Assembly (NCBI GenBank): GCA_014239365.1
Contig: JAAZZB010000008.1
Span: 1 to 64,000, forward strand
Origin: Verrucomicrobiia bacterium
Lineage (GTDB): Bacteria; Verrucomicrobiota; Verrucomicrobiia; Limisphaerales; UBA1100
DNA length: 64,000 bases
Reading direction: 5' to 3'
This document shows, piece after piece, positions 1 to 8,283 of the stretch. The notes beneath the pieces are model-generated. The model was not told where the DNA came from. It was given only the letters and a program-made list of their open reading frames with translations, and searched no databases. Made by a program: the position numbers and the translations under genes. How positions within the stretch are numbered: the first letter of the stretch is position 1; every line of letters starts with the position of its first letter.

Positions 1-306
1 AAGCAATTCGACAGCCCAAATTTCAAAATCATCCTCGACGTCAAAGCAATGTGTTCGATGGGCAAACCCATTCCAGAAATCATCCGCGAAAGCGCTGGCG
101 AATTCGGCTACTTCCACGCCAACGACGAAAACCTAAAAGGCCCCGGCTTCGGCGAAGTGGATTACCAACCCATCGCCACCGCGCTCAAAGAAGTAAACTA
201 CACCGGCGTGGTGTCAGTGGAAGTCTTCAAATTCGAGGAAGGCCCCGAAGCTATTGCGACTCAGAGTCTGCGTTACCTTCAGGAGACGTTTGCTCCTGCG
301 GCGTAG
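1..306 (+). CDS. Sugar phosphate isomerase/epimerase (TIM-barrel), 3' part
   Basis: The reading frame is open from the first base, so the gene starts outside the window; only about 101 C-terminal residues are present. They resemble the end of the xylose-isomerase-like TIM barrel (AP endonuclease family 2): a YFHANDEN segment supplies the usual metal-binding His region, and a late VSVEVF strand supplies the conserved Glu. Members isomerise or epimerise sugars or related polyols. The substrate cannot be read from this fragment. The 3' end overlaps the convergent symporter gene by 56 bp. Confidence 0.8.
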   Translation, partial: KQFDSPNFKIILDVKAMCSMGKPIPEIIRESAGEFGYFHANDENLKGPGFGEVDYQPIATALKEVNYTGVVSVEVFKFEEGPEAIATQSLRYLQETFAPAA

Positions 307-1705
307 GATCGGCGGCGGGTGCCGGATCTTTTTTGCTAAATATTCCCAGCGTGTTGAGCAACACCAAACTGATCACGATGGGGCAAATGTATTTGATGAA
401 AAACGCCCACACTTGAGATGGTGCGATGCCGCCGACTAGTGGCTTTGAAAACCACGGGCAACCTTCTTCAATTTCTTTGATTGCCGATGCGGGCTTCCAA
501 ACCCATCCGACATAAATGCTAAGCATCAACGAAATGACAATGAGTGCCAAAGTGCCGAACACTTGATCCATAATGTCGAGGAAGCCGGTTTTGCCAAAGA
601 ACTCTAAGTTGCTGAAAAATTCACTGCCGCCATTGGACATCGCGGAAGGGATGCCAATGAGAAAGGCCACGATGCCTACAATGATGGCGGATTTTTTCCG
701 GGCGGAAGATTTTTTATCCACGAAATAAGACACCGGCACTTCCAACATTGAAATGGATGAGGTGAGTGCCGCGACGGAAAGTAGACAGAAAAAGATGGTG
801 CCAAAAATCCAGCCCGCCGGCATTTGCGCGAAGACTTTGGGCAAGGTTACAAAGGTCAAACCCGGTCCTGCGCCGGGATCCATTCCGAAGGCAAACACCG
901 CGGGGAACACCATTAAGCCCGCAATGATGGCCACCATCGTGTCGGCGGATGCCACCCATAAACCGTTGCTCACAATGTTTTGAGACTTAGGCATATACGA
1001 GCCGTACGTGATCATCAAACCCCAGCCCACACTCAACGAGAAAAACGCCTGGCCCAGCGCCATCAAAACCACCTTGCCGTTAATCTTACTAAAGTCCGGA
1101 GACAGATAATATTTGATCCCTTTCTCTGCGCCTTCCAAGGTGAGGCTGCGAATGATGATGATCACCATCATCACAAACAACAGTGGCATCAAAATCTTGG
1201 ACCATTTTTCAATGCCCTTTTCCACGCCCGCGCTGACGATCCAAATCGTCAACCCAATGAACACCGCGAACACCGGCAGCACGGACGCGGTGTTGGCGGT
1301 GTAGTCTTCAAACACAAGTGCGCTTTGCGTCACTTCGCTCCACGCATAACTGATGGTCCAACCGGCGATCACGCCGTAATAAGTGAGCACAAAAAAACAG
1401 GCCATCAGGCACAGCCCACCGGTTAGCACGAACGGCAAGCCGCCACCGGTTTTCTGAAAAGCGCCAACCGGATTGCGGCCACTAGATCGCCCAAGCGATA
1501 GCTCCACAAGGAGCAACGGCACGCCGATGAAGAAAACGCACGCAAGATAAATGAGCACAAACGCCGCGCCGCCATTTTCACCGGTCACGTACGGGAAGCG
1601 CCAGATGTTGCCGAGGCCCACTGCCGAGCCGGCGGCGGCCATGATGAACCCGAGCTTAGATCCCCATTGCCCGCGATTTTCTTCTGAAGATTTTGGGTTG
1701 TTCAT
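251..1705 (-). CDS. Sodium:neurotransmitter symporter family (NSS/SNF) transporter
   Basis: This 484-residue polytopic membrane protein carries the family signature SAVGLGNIWRFPY near residues 28-40, followed by GENGGAAF, the region that forms the Na+ and substrate site in LeuT-type transporters. It probably imports an amino acid or amine with sodium; the substrate is not predictable. About a dozen hydrophobic segments are visible, and the tail is hydrophilic and rich in Pro, Glu and Ser. The ATG at 1705 gives the usual short cytoplasmic N-terminus before the first helix. The last 56 bp run into the end of the convergent isomerase gene. Confidence 0.93.
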   Translation of the reverse strand: MNNPKSSEENRGQWGSKLGFIMAAAGSAVGLGNIWRFPYVTGENGGAAFVLIYLACVFFIGVPLLLVELSLGRSSGRNPVGAFQKTGGGLPFVLTGGLCLMACFFVLTYYGVIAGWTISYAWSEVTQSALVFEDYTANTASVLPVFAVFIGLTIWIVSAGVEKGIEKWSKILMPLLFVMMVIIIIRSLTLEGAEKGIKYYLSPDFSKINGKVVLMALGQAFFSLSVGWGLMITYGSYMPKSQNIVSNGLWVASADTMVAIIAGLMVFPAVFAFGMDPGAGPGLTFVTLPKVFAQMPAGWIFGTIFFCLLSVAALTSSISMLEVPVSYFVDKKSSARKKSAIIVGIVAFLIGIPSAMSNGGSEFFSNLEFFGKTGFLDIMDQVFGTLALIVISLMLSIYVGWVWKPASAIKEIEEGCPWFSKPLVGGIAPSQVWAFFIKYICPIVISLVLLNTLGIFSKKDPAPAADPTPQEQTSPEGNADSESQ

Positions 1706-1768
1706 ACGAATTCTCTCTGCGGATTAGTGCCGATTAGTTAGAGTTTTGGAAGGGGAAGTTATTCCTAA

Positions 1769-2071
1769 CTAGCTCGGCAGTTCCATTGCACCCCGGGCAC
1801 CGTGCCAGAATCGCGAAATTTCTACCAACTGCTCCGACCGTTTCAGACGATATACAATTCGATATTGTCGGTAAATGACTTCACGAATGTCGTCATCTCC
1901 AAACTCAGGAACCACTCTCCCAATTTCGGGGTGGGATTTTAGTACGCGAGTTTTTTGGGTAAGCAGCCGACCGAATTCTACGGCTTTGACTGGGTCATCC
2001 AATGCAATGAACTCGACAATGGCTCGAAGGTCTTCGATGGCTCTTGGAGCAAAGGTTACTTGATAACCCAT
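1769..2071 (-). CDS. RelE/ParE-family toxin
   Basis: This 100-residue protein has the ParE/RelE fold pattern: N-terminal YQVTFAPRAIEDL, a central helix pair, and the C-terminal core REVIYRQYRIVYRLK followed by ISRFWHGAR. Such toxins inhibit gyrase or cleave mRNA; the sequence does not say which. Its start overlaps the end of the upstream small gene by 16 bp, the usual antitoxin-toxin coupling. It is the last gene of a run of four TA-type genes on this strand. Confidence 0.88.
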   Translation of the reverse strand: MGYQVTFAPRAIEDLRAIVEFIALDDPVKAVEFGRLLTQKTRVLKSHPEIGRVVPEFGDDDIREVIYRQYRIVYRLKRSEQLVEISRFWHGARGAMELPS

Positions 2072-2241
2072 GAGGGAAGGTCTTTCTCCACTTGTTCCAA
2101 CGGCACGCCTTCCCCTCGATCCAGTTCCGCCAGCCCCTCTTGAACACCCGCCATAAACTCAATCTCACGCGCGATCTCGTGCAGAGATGAATCCTCGCCC
2201 ATCCGTCCGATAACTTCGATTGCAATTTCCTTGGCACTCAT
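2056..2241 (-). CDS. Antitoxin of the ParE-like pair
   Basis: This small acidic protein of 61 residues ends just inside the start of the adjacent ParE-like toxin, which identifies it as the cognate antitoxin. It shows a helical N-terminal part (MSAKEIAIEVIGRMGED) and a toxin-proximal tail with ELDRGEGVPLEQVEKDL. This ERG-x-x-VP-x-E-V pattern is common in addiction-module antitoxins that partner RelE/ParE toxins. No ribbon-helix-helix domain is obvious. Presumably it binds the toxin and autoregulates the pair. Confidence 0.75.
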   Translation of the reverse strand: MSAKEIAIEVIGRMGEDSSLHEIAREIEFMAGVQEGLAELDRGEGVPLEQVEKDLPSWVIK

Positions 2242-2250
2242 TTTTAAAAA

Positions 2251-2454
2251 TCACTTATCCAAACCCAATTCCTCGCAAGCTTTGGCCCACGGCACTGTGG
2301 GCTTGTCGCCGTTGGCGGCTTTAGCTTGTTCGATGGCTTTGGCGTCTTCAATATCCTCGATGGTGGAGGACAGATTTACCAAAAGCTCTCGAGCTTGGGA
2401 AACTTGATGATCCAGTTTTTCCCAGTTTTCAATCGTGCCTGTTTGATCAGCCAT
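2251..2454 (-). CDS. Small antitoxin-like protein downstream of a RelE toxin
   Basis: A 67-residue acidic, helical protein starting MADQTGTIENWEKLD. The ATG at 2454 is preferred to an upstream in-frame start because it gives an 8-bp overlap with the preceding toxin gene and removes residues that duplicate toxin coding sequence. The body (VSQARELLVNLSSTIEDIEDAKAIEQAK) is probably one or two helices. Position directly after a RelE-type toxin suggests the cognate antitoxin in a toxin-first (higBA-like) order. No DNA-binding domain is recognisable, so the assignment rests mainly on context. Confidence 0.65.
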   Translation of the reverse strand: MADQTGTIENWEKLDHQVSQARELLVNLSSTIEDIEDAKAIEQAKAANGDKPTVPWAKACEELGLDK

Positions 2455-2695
2455 AAATATCTTTCCTTCTGCCCACAGCATACACCACAAGGGTGTTTCC
2501 TTCAAGTTCGAAGAGGACACGAAATCCGCCAACTCGCAGCCGGTATTTGGTGCGAAAGCCTTTTAGTTTTTTTACATCACCGGCGAAGCCGTGTTGCAAC
2601 TGATCAATTTTAAGGCCGATGTTTCGGCGGTCATCTTTGGGCAATTCCCGTAATTCAGCCAAGGCACTCTCGATGATGACCAATTCATATTCCAC
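2447..2695 (-). CDS. RelE-type toxin
   Basis: This 82-residue protein matches the RelE mRNA-interferase pattern: an N-terminal strand (MEYELVIIESALAEL), a short helical hairpin rich in Lys and Leu, then KYRLRVGGFRVLFELEG and the terminal AVGRRKDIYG. The C-terminal Arg/Lys/Tyr set is typical of ribosome-dependent RNA cleavage in RelE relatives. It is the first gene of the four-gene TA run, lying 6 bp after the stop of the Gfo/Idh gene, and overlaps the small downstream gene by 8 bp. Confidence 0.88.
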   Translation of the reverse strand: MEYELVIIESALAELRELPKDDRRNIGLKIDQLQHGFAGDVKKLKGFRTKYRLRVGGFRVLFELEGNTLVVYAVGRRKDIYG

Positions 2696-2701
2696 AATTC
2701 A

Positions 2702-3865
2702 CTACTTCGCCAGCTTCGTCCAGCGGGCGTTGTTTTTGGAGGATTTTACGACGGCTTCGATGAAGGCCATTCCTCGGATGCCGTCTTTGATTTTTGGGTA
2801 GTCGAGAGCGGGATCGTCCTTGGCGAGTCTGCGGCGGGCGTGCTTGGCGCGGATGTGGTTGGCGAAGTTGACATAAATATTCGCGAAGGCTTCGAGGTAC
2901 CCTTCGGGGTGGGAGGGCGGGGTGCGGGAGGCTCCTGCAGCGGCGGAGCTGAGGTAGCCGTTGGCGGTGCGGTAAACTTGCATCGGCTGGTCGGGCCATT
3001 TTAGGAGCATACTGTTGGGGTCGTTTTGGTGCCACTCGAGGCCGCCGCGTTCGCCGTAGACGCGGATGCAAAGATTATTTTCTTCGCCGACGGCAATTTG
3101 CGAACTGTGCAGCACACCTTTTGCGCCGCCGGTGAACCGCAGCAGCACGTTGCCGTCGTCATCGAGTTTGCGGCCACTGACGAAGGCGGTGAGGTCGGCG
3201 GCGAGTTCTTTGATTTTCAGACCGGTGATGTATTCGGCGAGGTTCTCCGCGTGCGTGCCGATGTCGCCAATGCAACCGGCGGCGCCGCTGCGTTTGGGGT
3301 CGGTGCGCCAGCCGGCTTGTTTTTGGCCGGTCAATTCCAGACGCGTGGCGAGCCAGCCTTGAGGGTACTCGACGACGACTTTGCGAATCTTACCGAGCTT
3401 GCCGTTGGCGACCATATCCCGCGCTTCTTTCACAAGCGGATAACCGGTGTAGTTGTGCGTGAGGCCGTAGAGGCATTTGGTTTTTTTAACAAGCTTCTCA
3501 AGCGCTTTGGCTTCTTTGAGATTGAAGGTAGCGGGTTTGTCGCTCAGCACGTGGAAGCCATTTTCCAAAGCCATTTTCGCAGGGGGAAAATGCATGTGAT
3601 TTGGCGTGACGATGGACACAAAATCCATCCGTTCATCAGCGGGCAGCGCGGCCTCTTTGGCGATCATCTCCTCAAAGGTGCCGTAGCAGCGCTTGGCGGG
3701 GAGGAAAAAATCTTTGCCGCTGGCTTTGGATTTGCTTGGGCTGCTGGAGAACGCGCCGCAGACGAGTTCGATTTGGCCGTCCATATTTGCGGCGATACGG
3801 TGCACCGCGCCAATAAACGCGCCGCGACCGCCGCCGACCATTCCGTAACGAATTTTTCTGCTCAT
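2702..3865 (-). CDS. Gfo/Idh/MocA family oxidoreductase
   Basis: This 387-residue NAD(P)-dependent oxidoreductase has an N-terminal Rossmann fold with the dinucleotide motif [15 protein letters not shown] close to the start and the conserved SDKPAT segment that carries the catalytic-region Lys. The C-terminal half is the usual alpha/beta domain with the [10 protein letters not shown] motif. Family members oxidise sugars, inositols or sugar derivatives; the substrate is not evident. The ATG at 3865 puts the Rossmann motif at the normal position, whereas the frame upstream of it is not protein-like. A strong sigma70-type promoter lies about 50 bp upstream. Confidence 0.92.
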   Translation of the reverse strand: MSRKIRYGMVGGGRGAFIGAVHRIAANMDGQIELVCGAFSSSPSKSKASGKDFFLPAKRCYGTFEEMIAKEAALPADERMDFVSIVTPNHMHFPPAKMALENGFHVLSDKPATFNLKEAKALEKLVKKTKCLYGLTHNYTGYPLVKEARDMVANGKLGKIRKVVVEYPQGWLATRLELTGQKQAGWRTDPKRSGAAGCIGDIGTHAENLAEYITGLKIKELAADLTAFVSGRKLDDDGNVLLRFTGGAKGVLHSSQIAVGEENNLCIRVYGERGGLEWHQNDPNSMLLKWPDQPMQVYRTANGYLSSAAAGASRTPPSHPEGYLEAFANIYVNFANHIRAKHARRRLAKDDPALDYPKIKDGIRGMAFIEAVVKSSKNNARWTKLAK

Positions 3866-3914
3866 AATTTTTTGGGTGATTACACGAAAAGAGATTGAAA
3901 CCGGTTGCGCGGCC

Positions 3915-3943
3915 TTTATATTGACCGCCCTTCGCCAAGTCAA
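3915..3943 (-). promoter_or_regulatory. Sigma70-type promoter for the Gfo/Idh gene
   Basis: On the minus strand TTGACT (3943-3938) and TATAAA (3920-3915) are separated by exactly 17 bp. The predicted start site, near 3908, lies about 43 bp before the ATG at 3865. This is the best promoter match in the divergent region shared with panD. Confidence 0.6.
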
Positions 3944-3965
3944 CGGTGTTTGACCTTGTGTGACT

Positions 3966-4322
3966 ATGCAAATCCAACTGCTTAAATCGAAAATCCACCG
4001 CGCAGCGGTGACCGATGCCAACGTGAATTACGAGGGCAGCCTCACCATCGACCGCGCACTGATGGACACGGTGGGACTACGCGAATACGAGCGCGTGCTA
4101 TGCGGCAACCTCGCCAACGGCGAACGCTTTGAGACCTACGCCATCGCGGGCGAGGCGGGCAGCGGTGCGATCATTCTCAACGGCGCCACGGCGCATCTCG
4201 GCAAAGTTGGCGATCGCCTTACGATTATGACCTTCGCCGCCGTCGATAACACCGAAGCGGCGGACTGGAAACCGAATGTGATTGTACTCGGCGAAAATAA
4301 CGGTATCATCACCACCCGTTAG
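3966..4322 (+). CDS. panD: Aspartate 1-decarboxylase
   Basis: A 118-residue pyruvoyl enzyme that makes beta-alanine for pantothenate and CoA. The self-processing site is visible as YEGS, with Gly24-Ser25 at the position where E. coli PanD is cleaved to create the pyruvoyl group. The start at 3966 (MQIQLLKSKIHRA) fits family alignments; a GTG two codons earlier is less likely. The segments NGERFETYAI and GAIILNGATAHLGKVGD are also typical of PanD. The gene is divergent from the Gfo/Idh oxidoreductase and is followed by lpxD. Confidence 0.95.
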   Translation: MQIQLLKSKIHRAAVTDANVNYEGSLTIDRALMDTVGLREYERVLCGNLANGERFETYAIAGEAGSGAIILNGATAHLGKVGDRLTIMTFAAVDNTEAADWKPNVIVLGENNGIITTR

Positions 4323-4366
4323 GCGTTTTAGCGCCACAACATTAACCAAACAGAAAGGCTTTCGCC

Positions 4367-5491
4367 ATGCTCTTCACAGCGGGAGATATCGCTGCAAAAC
4401 TGGGCGGCAACGTGCTGGGTGACCACACAATGCCACTCACCGGATTTCAAGCCGCCGACCGCGCACGCGCCGGCGACCTCACCTTCGCCGAGAACCGCAC
4501 CTTCTTTGAGCGCGCCGAGCAAAGCGCCGCCAGTGCGATCATCGTCGACAAAAATTTTACCTCTGAGCGCAAGGTGCTCATCCACGTAACCAGCGCACGC
4601 ATTGCCTTTGCGAAAGTCGTGCCGCTCTTTTATCCCGAACCCGGCCCGCCCACCGGCATCCATCCTTCCGCTATCATTTCCGAAAAAGCCGAGGTTCACC
4701 CCGAGGCTTGCGTGGGCGCGCACGTCATCATCGGCGACGGCGCGAAGATCGGCGCGCGCACCGTTTTGCATGGCAATAATTATGTGGATGAAAACTGCGT
4801 GATCGGCGAGGACTGCGCGATTTTTCATAACGTCTCGCTCTACCCACGCACCGAGCTGGGCGATCGCGTGCGGATTCACGCCGGCACCATCGTCGGCAGT
4901 GACGGCTTTGGCTACGTGCAGGAAGGCGGCAAGCATTTGAAGGTGCCGCAAATCGGTAACGTGGTGATCGACGACGATGTGGAGATCGGCGCAAATGTCA
5001 CCATCGACCGCGGTGCGCTCGGCCCCACTCACATAGGCAAGGGCACCAAAATTGATAACCTCGTGCAAATCGCCCACAACGTTTCCACCGGCGAAAACTG
5101 CCTCGTCGTTGCGCAGGCCGGCATCGCGGGCAGCACCAAGCTCGGCGATTACTGCACGATCGCGGGGCAAGTGGGGATCGCAGGGCATTTGCGGATTGGC
5201 AATCACGTGACGATTGCTGCGCAGAGCGGCGTGATGCGCGATATCAATGATGGCGGCAAATGGTGGGGCACACCTGCCCAGCCGGATAAACAAATGAAAC
5301 GCCAGCTATTAGCCCTGCAAAAACTGCCGGATTTGCTGCGCCGCTACAATCGATTCGAAAAATTTGCCAAACCGCGCATCATGACACCCGAGGAATTAGC
5401 CGAATCCAAAGCCAAAGCAGAGGCGGCAAAAGCGGCAAAAGCAGCCAAAAACGCTGCTGCCGCTGAATTAGCTGCAGAAAAAAACGCATAA
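4367..5491 (+). CDS. lpxD: UDP-3-O-acylglucosamine N-acyltransferase (LpxD)
   Basis: LpxD adds the N-linked 3-hydroxyacyl chain in lipid A synthesis, which implies a lipopolysaccharide outer membrane. The 374-residue protein has the N-terminal uridine-binding domain (to about residue 100), then a left-handed beta-helix of hexapeptide repeats. The catalytic His is in QIAHN (His237). A helical region follows, with an extra tail of about 35 residues rich in Ala, Lys and Glu (from about 340) that is longer than in E. coli LpxD. An AGAAAGG-like ribosome site precedes the ATG. No other lpx genes are adjacent. Confidence 0.95.
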   Translation: MLFTAGDIAAKLGGNVLGDHTMPLTGFQAADRARAGDLTFAENRTFFERAEQSAASAIIVDKNFTSERKVLIHVTSARIAFAKVVPLFYPEPGPPTGIHPSAIISEKAEVHPEACVGAHVIIGDGAKIGARTVLHGNNYVDENCVIGEDCAIFHNVSLYPRTELGDRVRIHAGTIVGSDGFGYVQEGGKHLKVPQIGNVVIDDDVEIGANVTIDRGALGPTHIGKGTKIDNLVQIAHNVSTGENCLVVAQAGIAGSTKLGDYCTIAGQVGIAGHLRIGNHVTIAAQSGVMRDINDGGKWWGTPAQPDKQMKRQLLALQKLPDLLRRYNRFEKFAKPRIMTPEELAESKAKAEAAKAAKAAKNAAAAELAAEKNA

Positions 5492-5507
5492 AACCACCAG
5501 AAACCTA

Positions 5508-5535
5508 TTGACCCACCAGTGTTTTCTGGTATTTT
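5508..5535 (+). promoter_or_regulatory. Probable promoter of rplM-rpsI with inverted repeat
   Basis: TTGACC (5508-5513) and TATTTT (5530-5535) are spaced by 16 bp upstream of rplM. An 8-bp perfect inverted repeat, ACCAGAAA (5496-5503) and TTTCTGGT (5523-5530), straddles the -35 region. It could be an operator or chance. Confidence 0.45.
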
Positions 5536-5557
5536 CCTCGCCCCTTCGATCATAGAA

Positions 5558-5989
5558 ATGAAGACTTTTTTACCAAAAATAGATATGCAAACGCGTGGCT
5601 GGCACGTGGTGGATGCCGACGGGCTGGTGCTTGGGCGCCTCGCCGAGAAGATCGCCAACGTTCTGCGCGGTCGTGATAAACCCATTTACACGCCCCATCT
5701 CGATGCCGGCGATTTTGTGGTTGTCATCAATGCCGAGAAAATCAAGGTGACCGGTAACAAAGAAGAAACCAAAGAATACCAGCGCTATAGCGGCTGGCGC
5801 GGCGGTCTCAAGCGCATCCCCTTTGCCGAAATGCGCACCAAGCACCCCGAGCGCATTATTATGGCCGCCGTAAAAGGGATGCTGCCCCGCAATCGCCTCG
5901 GCTCAAAGATGCTGACCAAGTTGAAAGTGTTTAAAGGCAGCGAACATCCGCACGCCGCACAAAACCCTGAACCGATGACTTTAAATTAA
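5558..5989 (+). CDS. rplM: 50S ribosomal protein L13
   Basis: L13 is a primary 23S rRNA-binding protein of the large subunit. The 143-residue product shows the family landmarks GWHVVDADGLVLGRLA near the N-terminus, VVINAEKIKVTGNK in the middle, and AVKGMLPRNRLG followed by KVFKGSEHPHAAQNP at the end. The ATG at 5558 (MKTFLPKID) is favoured over an upstream in-frame start because L13 begins here in other bacteria. The gene ends one base before rpsI, the usual rplM-rpsI pair. Confidence 0.97.
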   Translation: MKTFLPKIDMQTRGWHVVDADGLVLGRLAEKIANVLRGRDKPIYTPHLDAGDFVVVINAEKIKVTGNKEETKEYQRYSGWRGGLKRIPFAEMRTKHPERIIMAAVKGMLPRNRLGSKMLTKLKVFKGSEHPHAAQNPEPMTLN

Positions 5990-5990
5990 G

Positions 5991-6392
5991 ATGCCTGACG
6001 CAATCACTGGAGAATTCCTTGGCACCGGCCGTCGCAAAGCAGCGACCGCCCGCGTGCGAATCAAACCCGGCACCGGACAAATCACTGTCAACCGTCGCGC
6101 GTTTGACAATTACTTCCCCGTCGAATCGCACCGCCTCATCGTGGGCGAACCGTTCATCGCCACGGAGAATGTTGAAAAATTTGACGTACGCGTAAACGTC
6201 CAAGGCGGCGGCCAAGCCGGCCAAGCCGATGCCGTGCGCCTGGGCATTTCCCGCGCATTGCTGGAATACGACGCCGAGCTTCGCCCCACCCTCAAAGCCG
6301 AGGGATTGCTGCATCGCGACTCCCGCGTGCGCGAGCGCAAGAAACCCGGCCAGCCCGGTGCGCGCAAGCACTTCCAGTTCAGCAAACGCTAA
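5991..6392 (+). CDS. rpsI: 30S ribosomal protein S9
   Basis: S9 lies in the small-subunit head, and its C-terminal tail reaches the P-site tRNA. The 133-residue product has the typical GTGRRKAATARVRIKPG start, the core GGGQAGQADAVRLGISRALL, and the basic tail ending FQFSKR, with the invariant C-terminal Lys-Arg. It is co-transcribed with rplM, with a one-base gap, and is followed by a strong intrinsic terminator. Confidence 0.97.
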   Translation: MPDAITGEFLGTGRRKAATARVRIKPGTGQITVNRRAFDNYFPVESHRLIVGEPFIATENVEKFDVRVNVQGGGQAGQADAVRLGISRALLEYDAELRPTLKAEGLLHRDSRVRERKKPGQPGARKHFQFSKR

Positions 6393-6410
6393 ACTCAAAC
6401 ACGCTTTCGC

Positions 6411-6446
6411 AACCCCCGCTGCTTCAACAGCGGGGGTTCTTTTTTT
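6411..6446 (+). terminator. Intrinsic terminator of rplM-rpsI
   Basis: A perfect 11-bp stem (AACCCCCGCTG with CAGCGGGGGTT) has a six-base loop (CTTCAA). It is followed at once by a C and a run of eight T residues, about 20 bp after the rpsI stop codon. Confidence 0.93.
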
Positions 6447-6525
6447 CCGCTTGTTCGGCGGCGGGATTTATTGTTTTTAATTTTTGATTTCAATTGCCAC
6501 CAAAACAACGCACAACACAATCCAT

Positions 6526-7596
6526 ATGAGCGCAGGACAGAAAGTGAAAACCGCCATCGTAGGTGCCTCCGGCTATTCCGGCGAAGAACTCGTGCGGCTG
6601 CTCCTCACCCATCCACACGCGGAACTCACCGCCGTCACCTCGCGCCAATATGCCGGCCAAACTTTGGCCGCGATATTCCCACGCTTCGCCGGCAATGCCG
6701 TGGCCGACTCGCTGCAATTCACCGAGCCCAATGTGGAAGCGGTGGCGGAGGCTGCCGAAGTGGTGTTCCTCGCCCTGCCCCATGGCGTGGCGGCGGAGTT
6801 TGCCGAGCCACTGCTCGCGGCGGGCGCGAAGGTCATCGATCTATCCGCTGATTTTCGCTTGAGTGATGCCGCCGTGTACGAGGAATTTTACGGCAACCCT
6901 CATCCCGCGCCGAAGCTTTTGGAGCAATCGGTTTACGGCTTGCCCGAGCTGCACCGCGACGCCATTCGCGACGCTCAACTCATTGCCTCGCCCGGCTGTT
7001 ATCCCACCAGCATTTTGCTGCCCACCGTGCCCTTGTTGCGCGCGGGGCTCATCAAACCCACCGGCATCATCGCCGACAGCCTTAGCGGCGTCAGCGGCGC
7101 GGGCCGCAATGTGAGCGCCGATTTTATGTACACCGAGTGCAACGAAAGCGCGCGGCCCTACGGAATCCCCAAACACCGGCACCTTTCAGAAATCGAACAG
7201 GAACTTTCACTCGCCGCCGACGCACAAGTCACCGTTCAATTTTCACCGCACCTCATCCCCATCAACCGCGGCATTCTCACCACGCTGTACTTGGCACCCA
7301 CCACGAAATTTGAAACCGAAGCCGAAGAAGCCACGCTGGCAAAACAAATCACCGATTGCCTCGCCACCGCCTACGCCGACGAACCCTTCGTCCGCCTCCT
7401 GCCGCCCGACACTTTGCCCGACACCAAAAACGTGGCCCACACCAACTACCTCGACCTCGCCTGCCGCCTCGATCGCCGTACCGGACGCCTCATTATGACA
7501 AGCGCCCTCGACAATCTAGTGAAGGGCGCCAGCGGCCAAGCCGTCCAAAGCCTCAATTTGCTCTGCGGATTTGATGAAACCGCAGGGTTGAATTGA
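6526..7596 (+). CDS. argC: N-acetyl-gamma-glutamyl-phosphate reductase
   Basis: ArgC reduces N-acetylglutamyl phosphate to the semialdehyde in arginine synthesis. The 356-residue protein has the N-terminal NADP motif AIVGASGYSGEELVRLL and the active-site SPGCYPTS with Cys158. It also has SGVSGAGR and the late KGASGQAVQ motif. The ATG at 6526 places the nucleotide motif about 10 residues in, as usual; the upstream extension is not conserved-looking. It stands apart from the argJ-B-D-F group more than 20 kb downstream. Confidence 0.95.
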   Translation: MSAGQKVKTAIVGASGYSGEELVRLLLTHPHAELTAVTSRQYAGQTLAAIFPRFAGNAVADSLQFTEPNVEAVAEAAEVVFLALPHGVAAEFAEPLLAAGAKVIDLSADFRLSDAAVYEEFYGNPHPAPKLLEQSVYGLPELHRDAIRDAQLIASPGCYPTSILLPTVPLLRAGLIKPTGIIADSLSGVSGAGRNVSADFMYTECNESARPYGIPKHRHLSEIEQELSLAADAQVTVQFSPHLIPINRGILTTLYLAPTTKFETEAEEATLAKQITDCLATAYADEPFVRLLPPDTLPDTKNVAHTNYLDLACRLDRRTGRLIMTSALDNLVKGASGQAVQSLNLLCGFDETAGLN

Positions 7597-7627
7597 CCTC
7601 CGCCCTCTTTCCTGCGACAATTCGGCA

Positions 7628-7816
7628 ATGGAAAAAACCGTCCAAATATTTTCCAGCCACGCCGAAGCGGAAGCGGCAGACGATGCCTACTACGCCTCGC
7701 TCACCGGCTCGCAGCGATTGGAAATTCTGTGGAAACTCATATACCCCGACGGCACTGATGCATCTGAGCGACGACTTAAAAAAGTTTATCGAATTGTTAA
7801 ACTCGGCGAAAGTTGA
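7628..7816 (+). CDS. Small protein paired with a nucleotidyltransferase
   Basis: This 62-residue hydrophilic protein contains FSSHAEAEAADDAYYASLT and then QRLEILWKLI. Proteins of this shape (a Phe-Ser-Ser start, Asp-x-x-Tyr-Tyr, then an R-L-E-I-L-W/L-E-L-I helix) commonly sit directly before small nucleotidyltransferase genes in environmental bacteria; this is recollection of a pattern, not a search. It overlaps the nucleotidyltransferase start by 59 bp, so translation is probably coupled. An antitoxin-like role is inferred from context only. Confidence 0.65.
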   Translation: MEKTVQIFSSHAEAEAADDAYYASLTGSQRLEILWKLIYPDGTDASERRLKKVYRIVKLGES

Positions 7817-8213
7817 GTACCTCATCGTTGGGGCGTGGTCGGTTGCCTTTCACGCACGGCCCCGCTACACGGGCGACCTCGACATTTTTCTCGATGCCAC
7901 TCCCGATAACGCAGCGCGAGTTTTAAAAACTCTCGATAAATTTGGTTTTGGTAACATCGGACTGAAGGTAAGTAATTTGACTGAACTCGATCAAATCGTA
8001 CAACTCGGCGTCGCGCCCAATCGAGTGGATCTGCTCACCAGCATTTCCGGAGTTACTTTTTCTGCCGCTTGGAATGATCGCAAGACCGGCCAACTCGATG
8101 GAATTGAAACAACCTTCATCAGCCGAGAACATTTAATCCAAAACAAACTCGCCGTGGGACGGTCGCAAGATATGACAGACATTGAATTGCTCCGCCGCAT
8201 CGATGATGAATGA
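7758..8213 (+). CDS. Nucleotidyltransferase-fold protein, possible TA toxin
   Basis: A 151-residue protein of the minimal nucleotidyltransferase superfamily (DUF6036/AbiEii-like). The glycine-rich motif VGAWS (residues 24-28) and the metal-binding pair in GDLDIF (Asp40, Asp42) are both present, so catalysis should be possible. A C-terminal REHLIQNKLAVGRSQD(x)DI segment, typical of this group, ends the protein. The ATG at 7758 gives the canonical length; an upstream in-frame start would read through the partner gene. With the preceding small gene it probably forms a TA-like pair whose toxin modifies RNA or protein. Confidence 0.82.
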   Translation: MHLSDDLKKFIELLNSAKVEYLIVGAWSVAFHARPRYTGDLDIFLDATPDNAARVLKTLDKFGFGNIGLKVSNLTELDQIVQLGVAPNRVDLLTSISGVTFSAAWNDRKTGQLDGIETTFISREHLIQNKLAVGRSQDMTDIELLRRIDDE

Positions 8214-8283
8214 ACTTGAAACACACCCGTCCAAAACTACAACTTGCTCTGCAAATTAAATCCACTGCGTTAACTTGATAAAG

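Noticed and set aside
3026-3898. A 290-residue plus-strand ORF over the Gfo/Idh gene.
   Set aside because: It is antisense to a clearly recognisable oxidoreductase and has no family features.
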